Shown: piece after piece, positions 17,524-25,082 of the stretch
Layout of the letters: the number at the start of each line of letters is the position of its first letter
Position numbering within the stretch: the stretch's first letter is position 1
Source: JACRAR01 sp041674385
Lineage (GTDB): Bacteria; Pseudomonadota; Gammaproteobacteria; Burkholderiales; Rhodocyclaceae
DNA length: 64,000 nt
Direction: 5' to 3'
Assembly (NCBI GenBank): GCA_041674385.1
Contig: JBAYVU010000002.1
Span: 62,001-126,000, forward strand
The notes under the pieces: model-generated
The model's input: the letters and a program-made list of their open reading frames with translations, nothing else
Told to the model about the DNA's origin: nothing
The model's database searches: none
Made by a program: the position numbers and the translations under genes

Positions 17524-18315
17524 ATGAATGCGGAGATCAAGGTAATGCCCGATATGCGCACGGAAATCGACGGTGTGGTGACGGCCGCATACGACGCGGC
17601 CACAGACGAGATGATGGGTCGCCTGGCAAGCACTGCCGGAGGTGCCATCGACCTGATCGACCAGGTCAACCGTGCCGGCTTGAACAAAGCCATTCCTATG
17701 CTGGCCAAGCTGGTCGATAGCGGGGACCTGCAACGACTGGTCAATTTGGCCCGCGTGGTGGGCGCAGCCGAAGACGCCGCCACGGACGAGATGGTGGGCC
17801 GCCTGACCGATGCCATTGGCGGAGGACTCAGCCTCATCGACAAAGTCAATCGCTCGGGGATAGAAAAAGCGTTGCCAACTCTCGCCCGCCTGGTGCTGGA
17901 CGGCGATTTGGAGCGTCTGGCACAACTGGCGCGCGTCTACGGTTCCGCACAGGATGTCCTGACGGATGAGATGATCGGGCGTTTCGCCGAAACTCTCGGC
18001 GAAGGACTGTCCTTGATGGACCGGTTGCACCGGGGCGGCGGCGCGGTGCGCATCGTCGAAATGCTCGAACGCCTGGAAAATACCGGAGCGCTGGAGCGGA
18101 TCGCGGTCGGCTTGCCGATACTGGCGGATCGCCTCGACATGATAGTGAATATGTTCATGTGCATGGAGGAAGCCGCCACCAAGGCCGCCCTGAAGCCGGC
18201 AAGCGGCGGGCTCGGCGGCATGTGGCAGATGCTGACCGATGCGCGCACCCAGCAGACGCTGAAGTTCCTGCTGGAGGTAGGGCAAAAGTTGCAGGAAAAT
18301 TGTGCCAAGCGCTGA
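17524..18315 (+). CDS. DUF1641-type protein built of three internal repeats
   Basis: 263 residues from the ATG at 17524 (AGAGGAGGC just upstream). Three tandem units of about 60 residues are visible: 'DAATDEMMGRLASTAGGAID', 'DAATDEMVGRLTDAIGGGLS' and 'DVLTDEMIGRFAETLGEGLS'. Each is followed by a helical segment with 'NRAGL.KAIP', 'NRSGIEKALP' or 'HRGGGAVRIV', then 'L.RL..LAR'. The C-terminal part adds 'ILADRLDMIVNMFMCMEEA'. DUF1641-type proteins often neighbour FAD oxidoreductases of the SQR type, but their biochemical role is not known to me. Here it closes the sulfur operon and may be a partner or membrane-associated subunit of the SQR-like enzyme. Confidence 0.72.
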   Translation: MNAEIKVMPDMRTEIDGVVTAAYDAATDEMMGRLASTAGGAIDLIDQVNRAGLNKAIPMLAKLVDSGDLQRLVNLARVVGAAEDAATDEMVGRLTDAIGGGLSLIDKVNRSGIEKALPTLARLVLDGDLERLAQLARVYGSAQDVLTDEMIGRFAETLGEGLSLMDRLHRGGGAVRIVEMLERLENTGALERIAVGLPILADRLDMIVNMFMCMEEAATKAALKPASGGLGGMWQMLTDARTQQTLKFLLEVGQKLQENCAKR

Positions 18316-18379
18316 TATTGGCGTTCGCCCGGGCAATCACACAATCGGCACGATCGCTTCGCGACACCTGCCAGCTTCC

Positions 18380-18408
18380 GGGGAATTTCAGTTCGGCTGA
18401 AATTCCCC
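18380..18408. terminator. Hairpin between convergent DUF1641 and YafJ genes
   Basis: A perfect 12-bp stem, GGGGAATTTCAG (18380-18391) with CTGAAATTCCCC (18397-18408), and a five-base TTCGG loop, overlaps the yafJ stop. It lacks a long T-run, but its position between convergent genes suggests a shared terminator or RNA end. Confidence 0.5.
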
Positions 18409-19158
18409 GTCGGCGAACATCGCCACCTTGTTTGACGGCAGGGGCGTCCAGGTTTCGTTGTCGGTCAACGGCAATGTGGCGATCACCGCGACACGGTCCA
18501 AGGGTGTCGTCAGTTCGCTAAAATCGACGGCAACGTCTCGATCCGTGAGATGTGCGACGGCAAAGGGGGCCTTACGCACGATGTAATGCAGCTCGGTGGA
18601 CCGATGCGCAAACAGGCAGTCGCCGTTGGAAAGCATGAAGTTGAAGGGGCCGCTCGGCCTCACCAGCGCGGCGTATTCGTTGATCGCCGCATGCAGCGCC
18701 GCTCGGCCGGGAGGCACGTCGGCAAAGCGCTGGCGCAAGGTCTGCAATAGATAACAGAAGGCGCGTTCGCTGTCGGTTTGCCCGACGGGGAGAAAGCTTC
18801 CGTCGAGATCCGGCGCGAAATCCGTCAGGTTGCCGTTATGCGCGAAGATCCAGTAACGGCCCCACAACTCGCGCATGAATGGGTGCGTGTTCTCGAGTCC
18901 AACCGCACCCTGCGTCGCTTTTCGAATGTGGGCGATGACGTTGAGCGAGCGGATCGGGTAATGACGGACGAGTTCCGCCACAGGCGATTCGCTGGAGGGT
19001 TGCGGGTCGAGGAAAACACGCGCGCCGCGCCCCTCGAAGAAGGCGATGCCCCAGCCGTCGCGATGCACGTCGGTGGCGCCTCCCCGCGCCTGAAAGCCCG
19101 TGAAGGAAAAACAGATGTCGGTCGGAACATTGCTGTTCATTCCCAAGAGTTGGCACAT
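18388..19158 (-). CDS. Class II glutamine amidotransferase, YafJ type
   Basis: 256 residues beginning 'MCQLLGMNSNVPTD', with Cys2 as the N-terminal nucleophile after Met removal. 'HRDGWGIAFFEGRGARVFLD', 'IAHIRKATQGAVGLENTHPF', 'WIFAHNGNL' and 'GQTDSERAFCYLL' match the Ntn-hydrolase glutaminase domain of YafJ/EgtC proteins. There is no synthetase domain, so the amidated substrate is unknown. No ergothioneine genes accompany it, so EgtC is unlikely. Divergent neighbours do not help with function. Confidence 0.88.
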   Translation of the reverse strand: MCQLLGMNSNVPTDICFSFTGFQARGGATDVHRDGWGIAFFEGRGARVFLDPQPSSESPVAELVRHYPIRSLNVIAHIRKATQGAVGLENTHPFMRELWGRYWIFAHNGNLTDFAPDLDGSFLPVGQTDSERAFCYLLQTLRQRFADVPPGRAALHAAINEYAALVRPSGPFNFMLSNGDCLFAHRSTELHYIVRKAPFAVAHLTDRDVAVDFSELTTPLDRVAVIATLPLTDNETWTPLPSNKVAMFADGEFQPN

Positions 19159-19230
19159 TGCTCAGAATCCGTTCGCTGCCGAATATAGAATGGCAATCAT
19201 AATTTATTTGTAGGCAGTCATGACTTCTCG

Positions 19231-20460
19231 TCATGAAACGTCATGGTTCATGGAATTAAACGCAGCGTTGGCGCTTTCCACCAGATCCATGCGCATTTCT
19301 TCCGGCACCCATTTCACCTCCCCGACCAGCCATTCCATACTGGCATGCGGAATGAGTTTCTTGGCGGTGGCCAGATCATCCGGCAGGGCGGGATTGTCCG
19401 GCCCGGCGATCAGATGCCGTGCGGTATCCCTGCTGAGTCGGGCCAAATTGGCTCTGACCGTATCATGGCCGTGAATCAGTTGCACCAGTATGGCGGGAAG
19501 TTTCCAGATATCGGCACACTTGAGTGTCAGGTCTTTGAACTTGAAGCCGCAGGTAGTCTCCTGCGCAGCCGCCGTGCGCCTGGCTGCACCGCTGGACAGC
19601 GCCTCCAGCGCGGCCTGGGGCAGTTCAGGGGCAAAGTGCCAAAGCATCAGTTCCCCGATTTCCGAGAGCAGCGCCGCCATCGACACCTCTTCCGGCGAAA
19701 CATCGGATCGCGAGGCAGACCATGCGGCCGCCAGTTCTCCGGCCATCACTGCACGAGCTTCACACCGAACCAGGCCCGGCAAGTTTTCATCGGTTTCCGG
19801 GCTGGCAAAAAGCAACTCGCGGAATGCCGTTACGCCAAGCTGCATCACAGCCGCCAAGGGCGTGCTGGTCTCGTGCCCGAGTCGGTTGGAACGCCGGTTT
19901 TCCGCTTCCCTGAGCAAGCACAGACACAGAAAGGGATCGCCACTCGCCAGTTCGGCCAAGTCATTGGCGGACAGTGCCGCTTCCTTCTCGGCTTCCAATG
20001 CTTGCAGCGCCCGTTTCGATCTGGCCATCACCGGAAGTTGCTGAGCGGTCAGATAAGCGGCCCACTGCGGCACACGCCAATGTTTCCTGCTTGTCAGGGG
20101 CGACTCGATGCGTACGGGCCGATAAGCATCGGATGCCAGGAGGGAGGTCAATTGGACGACGTGTTGTTCGGATATTTGCTCAAATTTCATTGAGACCTGC
20201 AAAGCGTCTCCCAGTGGACTGCGAGAGATGATGCGGCACTGGAGTATTGCCTCAGCCGCATGTTCAGCCAGCGACAATCTAGTCAATGCAAGCGCGCCGA
20301 CCAAGGGGGCCTCGACGGTATACAGCGCAACGCCGCCCTCCGAAAGATCTTTGACTTGAGCGGGGGAGTGATGCTTTCCCTGCTCATCCTGCCAGATCAG
20401 CAGGGCATTGACCTGGCTGGCGGGTTCGTATCGAATATGCTCGCGACGCTCGATTGCCAT
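19231..20460 (-). CDS. PilZ-HDOD c-di-GMP-responsive protein
   Basis: 409 residues. The N-terminal PilZ domain (about 1-125) has the RxxxR motif in 'RREHIRYEP' and the D/NxSxxG motif in 'VKDLSEGGVALYT', the c-di-GMP-binding residues. A linker leads to an HDOD domain (about 145-400): 'ALSANDLAELASGDPFLCLC', 'PLAAVMQLGVTAFRELLFA', 'SMAALLSEIGELMLWHFAPE' and 'CADIWKLPAILVQLIHGHD'. It is likely a c-di-GMP effector whose HDOD part acts on a partner. The window also encodes a GGDEF-EAL protein, another HDOD protein and a degenerate HD-GYP protein. Confidence 0.85.
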   Translation of the reverse strand: MAIERREHIRYEPASQVNALLIWQDEQGKHHSPAQVKDLSEGGVALYTVEAPLVGALALTRLSLAEHAAEAILQCRIISRSPLGDALQVSMKFEQISEQHVVQLTSLLASDAYRPVRIESPLTSRKHWRVPQWAAYLTAQQLPVMARSKRALQALEAEKEAALSANDLAELASGDPFLCLCLLREAENRRSNRLGHETSTPLAAVMQLGVTAFRELLFASPETDENLPGLVRCEARAVMAGELAAAWSASRSDVSPEEVSMAALLSEIGELMLWHFAPELPQAALEALSSGAARRTAAAQETTCGFKFKDLTLKCADIWKLPAILVQLIHGHDTVRANLARLSRDTARHLIAGPDNPALPDDLATAKKLIPHASMEWLVGEVKWVPEEMRMDLVESANAAFNSMNHDVS

Positions 20461-20542
20461 GTGGCCTGCTCTTGATTTTGTTTGCTCATAGTAGTGCCGT
20501 TCTGCGAATACTCAAAGGGTTATCGTCCAACAAGGGCAAACC

Positions 20543-20785
20543 TTAATAGCCGCTGTGGGGATTTTCACCAGGATCCCGATCTGCGCCGCCAGGTTCGCCA
20601 TCCCCGCCCGCAGTGGCTTCCAGGGCGCTTGCCTGCTTCTGGCGGAGCCGTACATTTTTATCTTCGTTGGAGAAAACATAGCGGCCATGAAGGACGCAAC
20701 CTTTCATGCCCGGATCGCAGGGAAGATTATTGACCTTGGTGCAAACATCATCCGATTCGTGAGGGCAACCCCATGCGCCAGCCAT
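20543..20785 (-). CDS. Small cysteine-rich protein (80 aa) behind nsrR
   Basis: 80 residues from the ATG at 20785, which has a GAGGAGAGAG ribosome-binding site; a longer frame exists upstream but lacks one. Five Cys occur in the first 40 residues: 'WGCPHESDDVCTKVNNLPC' and 'DPGMKGCVLHGRYVF', with a further Cys between them fixing C-x7-C, C-x7-C and C-x6-C spacings. This looks like a metal or Fe-S site. The tail is polar and probably disordered. The gene lies 86 bp downstream of nsrR on the same strand, so it may be co-expressed with the NO regulator. Function is unknown. Confidence 0.68.
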   Translation of the reverse strand: MAGAWGCPHESDDVCTKVNNLPCDPGMKGCVLHGRYVFSNEDKNVRLRQKQASALEATAGGDGEPGGADRDPGENPHSGY

Positions 20786-20871
20786 CGACTCTCTCCTCGA
20801 TCCAAAACACTCGAACACTCGACTGCGCCAGTGACCGATCCGACAACAGACTCGGTTATGTGCGTTGCCGG

Positions 20872-21306
20872 TTATGTGCGTTGCAATACCTGGTTCAATA
20901 CCCGTCGATTAGCCGCCAGGTCGGCCAGGGTGTATTCATCCAGCTTCGCATAAAGCGCCTCGAAGGCACTCACCAGCACCCCGCTCAAGCGGCATGAAGT
21001 GGCAATGCAGCAGGCGCTTTCCTGCTCGCCGAGGCATTCCACAATGGGTGCCTCTCCTTCGCTCATCTTGACGATTTTCCCGATACGTATCTCTTCCGGG
21101 GGCAGGGCCAGACGGATGCCGCCGCCCTTACCCCGCGTCGATTCCACGATGCCCGCACGCGCCAAGCGATGCACCACCTTCATCAAGTGATTCTCCGAAA
21201 TCCCGTAGGCTGCGGCAATGTCGGGAATGGTCGCGAGAGTTGTCCGATCGATGGCGAGATACATCAGAACTCTTAGCGTGTAATCGGAAAATGTGGTCAG
21301 GCGCAT
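20872..21306 (-). CDS. nsrR: Rrf2-family NO-responsive repressor NsrR
   Basis: 144 residues. The Rrf2 winged helix is 'MRLTTFSDYTLRVLMYLAID', with 'AAAYGISENHLMKVVHRLAR' as recognition helix and 'GKGGGIRLA' as wing. The Cys cluster 'ECLGEQESACCIATSCRLSG' supplies the [4Fe-4S]/[2Fe-2S] ligands typical of NsrR. NsrR represses NO-detoxification genes until NO damages the cluster. A matching 23-bp operator lies 57 bp upstream in the divergent promoter region, and the genes beyond it include nnrS, which strengthens the assignment over IscR or other Rrf2 members. Confidence 0.88.
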   Translation of the reverse strand: MRLTTFSDYTLRVLMYLAIDRTTLATIPDIAAAYGISENHLMKVVHRLARAGIVESTRGKGGGIRLALPPEEIRIGKIVKMSEGEAPIVECLGEQESACCIATSCRLSGVLVSAFEALYAKLDEYTLADLAANRRVLNQVLQRT

Positions 21307-21362
21307 AATCTCTCGAAGGTGTATATATAATATTGCTTTAATTCCGGCACAATGATAATCTT

Positions 21363-21385
21363 AAGCTGTATTGATGATACATCTT
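21363..21385. promoter_or_regulatory. NsrR operator
   Basis: AAGCTGTATT (21363-21372) and GATACATCTT (21376-21385) form an inverted repeat around three bases. It closely matches the 11-1-11 NsrR consensus AAGATGYATTT-N-AAATRCATCTT. It lies between divergent nsrR and the DsrC-like/FmdE-like/nnrS genes and could control both directions. Confidence 0.82.
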
Positions 21386-21512
21386 TAAGGGTGCTCATGT
21401 CCAATACAACTATACGTCCGATACCAGCGCCCAATTTTTTAGGACAGCGCTTCATGTGCCCCGCCTGCCGGCAGCGATTCCTATAATATTTTTCGGTCGA
21501 GTGGATTTCCCT

Positions 21513-21869
21513 ATGTTGAGTGCCAGTCCCATGAAGGTCTTGCGGGTAGGAGATCGCGAGATTCCGATAGACGCAGAAGGTTATCTTTGCAATCTCGATG
21601 ACTGGTCGGAAGATTTTGTCCGCGCCTTGGCCATCATGGAAGGGCTGGTGCTGACTGACGAGCATTGGCAGGTCATTCATTTCCTGCGCGATTACTGGAG
21701 CGAGCATCAGGTCCAGGCACAAGTGAGGATAATGATCCGGCATTTCGCCAAGACATGGGGGCCGGAGAAGGGAAACAACCATTACCTGCACGACATATTT
21801 CCACGCGGCGGTCCGCAGAAGCAGGGAAATCGGCTGGCTGGCCTGATGCGCACCAAGGGCGAACATTGA
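21513..21869 (+). CDS. DsrC/TusE-family protein lacking the redox cysteines
   Basis: About 118 residues from the ATG at 21513; the ATG at 21531 is an alternative that gives the family-like 'MKVLRVGDREIPIDAEGYLC'. The DsrC fold is clear from 'DWSEDFVRALAIMEGLVLT', 'HWQVIHFLRDYW' and 'HDIFPRGGPQKQGNRLAGL'. In DsrC the C-terminal arm reads G-Cys-R and ends with a second Cys, and TusE keeps one. Here the arm is 'KQGNRLAGLMRTKGEH' with neither. It therefore cannot form the DsrC trisulfide and probably has a regulatory or binding role. It sits directly behind an NsrR operator with FmdE-like and nnrS genes. Confidence 0.82.
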   Translation: MLSASPMKVLRVGDREIPIDAEGYLCNLDDWSEDFVRALAIMEGLVLTDEHWQVIHFLRDYWSEHQVQAQVRIMIRHFAKTWGPEKGNNHYLHDIFPRGGPQKQGNRLAGLMRTKGEH

Positions 21870-21941
21870 ACATCACTTAAGGCCAGAATTGCAGCGGACT
21901 CGATCCTGCATTGACTCGCCACCACGACACGAAAGGCCATG

Positions 21942-22586
21942 ATGAATTACCCCGAATTCTTCGCATCAGTCCCACGAATCAAGCTGCACGATCCTCTGGC
22001 GGAATTTCTCGGCGCATGTCAGGACGGCGCAATCGAATACAGCTATATCGACGCCGTCAAGCTTGCCGGCCACTCCTGTCCGACCGTGGCAGGCGCCTAC
22101 TGGCTGACGCGGCGAGCCTTGGCGGCATTGTATGGCGCCGATTTGCCTGAGCGCGGCGCGATCCGCGTTGAATTCCGCGAAGATCGCCAGTCCGGCGTGA
22201 CGGGGGTCATTGCCAATGTGGTCTCGATGCTGACCGGAGCCACAACCGATACGGGATTCAAGGGTATCGGCGGACATTTCGATCGGCGTCATCTGCTCCA
22301 TTTCAATGCCGCCATACCTCTTGAAATCCGCTTTACCCGCACGGACACGGGCGCTCAAGTAGATGCCGCTGCGAACATTGGCCGGGTGTCCGGCGACCCC
22401 GCCATTCCCGGCATGATGCAAGCTTGCCTGAAAAACCAGGCAAACTCGGCAGAAACAAAGCGATTCGGTGCGCTCTGGCAGGATCGGGTGCGCCGCATCC
22501 TGCTTGAGCATGGCGAAGACGCCGAGGTATTTGAAATCCGGGCAACAACGGATCCAGCGGACCATCGCCAACGGGAATCGACATGA
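21942..22586 (+). CDS. FmdE-like protein of the NO-response cluster
   Basis: About 214 residues from the second of two adjacent ATGs, which is better spaced from AAAGG. 'DAVKLAGHSCPTVAGAYWL' resembles the GHxCP metal-binding motif of FmdE (Tsd) domains found beside formylmethanofuran dehydrogenases and elsewhere. 'GGHFDRRHLLHFNA' adds histidines. No methanofuran pathway is present, so the name describes the fold only. The last four bases overlap nnrS (ATGA), implying translational coupling. A role in NO or nitrosyl-metal handling is inferred from the NsrR operator and nnrS. Confidence 0.72.
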   Translation: MNYPEFFASVPRIKLHDPLAEFLGACQDGAIEYSYIDAVKLAGHSCPTVAGAYWLTRRALAALYGADLPERGAIRVEFREDRQSGVTGVIANVVSMLTGATTDTGFKGIGGHFDRRHLLHFNAAIPLEIRFTRTDTGAQVDAAANIGRVSGDPAIPGMMQACLKNQANSAETKRFGALWQDRVRRILLEHGEDAEVFEIRATTDPADHRQREST

Positions 22587-23737
22587 AACCATTCTCGCAT
22601 CCCCTCTGGCTGGCAGGTTTCCGACCGTTCTTCGGACTGGCATGCCTCTCCGGCCTGGCTTTGCCTACTCTATGGGTATTGCTGTACTCGGGAAAAGTAT
22701 CAGCACCATCGCTTTCGTTCTCGATTATCCAGTGGCACGCCCACGAGATGTTTTTCGGTTTCGGCTGGGCGATCCTGGGCGGATTTCTGCTGACTGCCAC
22801 CAAGAACTGGGTCCAGATTCGCGGCTACCAAGGCGCTTGGTTGCTGTATCTGGTTGCCGCTTGGGTATTCGAACGAATTGGCATGTGGTTTGAAAACGCT
22901 TGGCCCCCCATTCTCTTCAGGATTTCAAACAACCTCTTTCTGGTTTCCATTGTCGCGATGCTTGTTTGGACGCTCATCCGGTATCGCAAGAACGATTCCT
23001 TCCGCGACAACTACTTCTTCATCCTGATCCTGCCGGTATTTCTGGCAGCGAAATACCTGATGCTGACCGCCGATGGCCAGCAGATCGGCTGGAGCATGGC
23101 GCTTGGCCTGTTCAGAGTCGCGTTTCTGGTGATGCTCGAAAGGACGCTGACCCAATTCATGAAAAACATCTTCCAGGTGGACATCCTGCGCAACGCCGCT
23201 CTGGACAAGACCATCAAGCTGCTCGGGCTTGTCCTGGTTTTCGAGAGCCTCCTGCCGTCGCCGCTCTCCGCCTGGATCGCCCTGCTGCTTGCGGCCCTGT
23301 TGGGCGGCCGGCTGGCGTATTGGAAACCACAGTTGGCTTTCCGGCGGCTCGATTTGGGCATCATGTATCTGGGTTACATCGCCATCGTCGTGCAGTTGCT
23401 GATCCCCCTGGCAGACCAGTTGGTTCATCCGGAATGGATCGGCAGAGTATCGATGCACGTTTTCAGCTTTGGCGTGATGGGCCTGATTATTCCTGCCATG
23501 GTAATCCGAATCTCCAAGGGCCACACCGGCAGGAAAGTGGTATTCGACAACCGAGACAAGGCTGTTCTGTGGCTCATGATCCTGGCCCTGACGCTCCGCG
23601 TCATTGCCCCGCAGTTCTATCCCGCCGGCTACATGGGCTGGCTTTATCTCTCTGCGGCATGCTGGTTTGTCTGTTATTCAACACTGGCGCTAAGATATGT
23701 TCCCTTTCTTTTCCAGCCGCGGGTCGATGGCAAATAG
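22583..23737 (+). CDS. nnrS: NnrS family membrane protein
   Basis: 384 residues, almost entirely membrane helices (about twelve). The N-terminal signature 'PLWLAGFRPFFGLACLSGLA' and 'IIQWHAHEMFFGFGWAILGG' with 'FLLTATKNW' is diagnostic for NnrS, a heme- and copper-containing protein linked to nitric oxide tolerance in denitrifiers and pathogens. It is the third gene of a unit (DsrC-like, FmdE-like, nnrS) behind the NsrR operator and overlaps the preceding gene by four bases. The following 229 bp (23738-23966) hold a weak hairpin near 23811-23833 and no gene I recognise. Confidence 0.9.
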   Translation: MKPFSHPLWLAGFRPFFGLACLSGLALPTLWVLLYSGKVSAPSLSFSIIQWHAHEMFFGFGWAILGGFLLTATKNWVQIRGYQGAWLLYLVAAWVFERIGMWFENAWPPILFRISNNLFLVSIVAMLVWTLIRYRKNDSFRDNYFFILILPVFLAAKYLMLTADGQQIGWSMALGLFRVAFLVMLERTLTQFMKNIFQVDILRNAALDKTIKLLGLVLVFESLLPSPLSAWIALLLAALLGGRLAYWKPQLAFRRLDLGIMYLGYIAIVVQLLIPLADQLVHPEWIGRVSMHVFSFGVMGLIIPAMVIRISKGHTGRKVVFDNRDKAVLWLMILALTLRVIAPQFYPAGYMGWLYLSAACWFVCYSTLALRYVPFLFQPRVDGK

Positions 23738-23966
23738 CATTCGTGCCCGCAGCCGTCTCCGGGATGTTCGTGTCATATGCGTCCGGCTTCTTGGCGAGTC
23801 TCTACAGAAGCCTTAGAGACTATTCCAGTAGGGAGAAATCCGATATTAAGATAATTGCCGGATCAACAAAAAAAGGGGTACCCTAGCCTCGATAGTTTGT
23901 GATTGGCCATAATTTCTGGAATACTTTCAGAACAAACCTGCACTCGAACCTAAAGTGGAGGCAGCT

Positions 23967-25079
23967 ATGTCAATGCAAAAACTGGCGAGAGGGCAAGTGG
24001 AATGCGGGGCACCCCTGCCCTGGAATGTCCATGACGAAGCAGGGAAACTGCTGTTGCCGCGGGGACATGTCATCACCGACCCCAAGCAACTCGCGATGAT
24101 CCTCCAGCGCGGAATGTACGAGCCGGACCCACCCAAGCCCGGCAGCGCCGCAACCTCGGCCGACAAGAATTACGACCCGTTCCGGCTGTGGAATGAAATC
24201 ATCGAAAAGCTCGACCCTCTGTTGCACCACTATGATCAGCACGCCGATATCCCAAGCCAGTTTTCCGGCGTAGCCCGGATGGTCCAGGTACTCACCGAGC
24301 GCAGCACGGATGCGGCACTTGCGGCGATGATTTTGCTAACGCACCAAAGCCGCTATGCGCTGGTGCATTGCCTGCATACAGCGCTGCTTTCCGATCTTGT
24401 CGCTCACCGGCTCGAATGGAATGAGGAACGGCGCATGAGCCTGGTCTGCGCGGCGCTGACGATGAACATCTCGACTGTAGACAGCCAGCAGAAGCTATCC
24501 GAACAAGCCGAGCCGCTAACCCCGGAACAGCGCAATGACATCAAGCTCCATCCGAAAACCAGCGTGGAGATCCTGACCCGAGTGGGCGTGCAGGACGCCA
24601 CTTGGCTGCAGGCAGTCCGGGATCACCATGAGACGCCGCTCGGCAACGGCTATCCTCATGGCATCAAGGAAGTCGGGGAAGAGGCCACATTGCTGCGGAC
24701 CGCCGATGTTTTCAGCGCCAAGGTGAGCCCGCGCTTGAATCGCAGGCAGATGAACGGGGCGCAAGCGTCGCGAGTGCTGTTCACCGATCCCGGCATGACC
24801 ACCGCCAACCCTTTCATTGCGGTATTGATCAAGGAAGTCGGAATCTATCCGCCGGGGTCGTTCGTCAAGCTGGCCAATGGAGAAATGGCCATTGTTTACA
24901 AACGCTCCAGCAACGCCCATACGCCAGTCGTGCTGAGCCTGACCAATTCCAAGGGCACCCCCGAAATGAAACCGATCCGGCGCGACACTGCCCGCGAGGA
25001 ATACAATATCAAATCGGTTGTTCCGCGCGATCTGGTCAACCTCAGGATCAATCCCGTGAGTTTCTGGGGTACGGCCTGA
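23967..25079 (+). CDS. Degenerate HD-GYP domain protein
   Basis: 370 residues from the ATG at 23967 (GTGGAGGC upstream). The N-terminal part (about 1-70) resembles the domain found before HD-GYP modules ('LLLPRGHVITDPKQLAMIL'). The HD-GYP half keeps the helices but not the catalysis. 'LVHCLHTALLSDLVAHRLEW' has the first His, the HDxGK position reads 'ALTMNISTVDSQ', and 'VRDHHETPLGNGYPHGIKEV' keeps HHE and a GYP. Without the metal-binding HD pair it probably does not hydrolyse c-di-GMP but may bind it or act structurally. It is monocistronic and convergent with pit. Confidence 0.78.
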   Translation: MSMQKLARGQVECGAPLPWNVHDEAGKLLLPRGHVITDPKQLAMILQRGMYEPDPPKPGSAATSADKNYDPFRLWNEIIEKLDPLLHHYDQHADIPSQFSGVARMVQVLTERSTDAALAAMILLTHQSRYALVHCLHTALLSDLVAHRLEWNEERRMSLVCAALTMNISTVDSQQKLSEQAEPLTPEQRNDIKLHPKTSVEILTRVGVQDATWLQAVRDHHETPLGNGYPHGIKEVGEEATLLRTADVFSAKVSPRLNRRQMNGAQASRVLFTDPGMTTANPFIAVLIKEVGIYPPGSFVKLANGEMAIVYKRSSNAHTPVVLSLTNSKGTPEMKPIRRDTAREEYNIKSVVPRDLVNLRINPVSFWGTA

Positions 25080-25082
25080 GCC

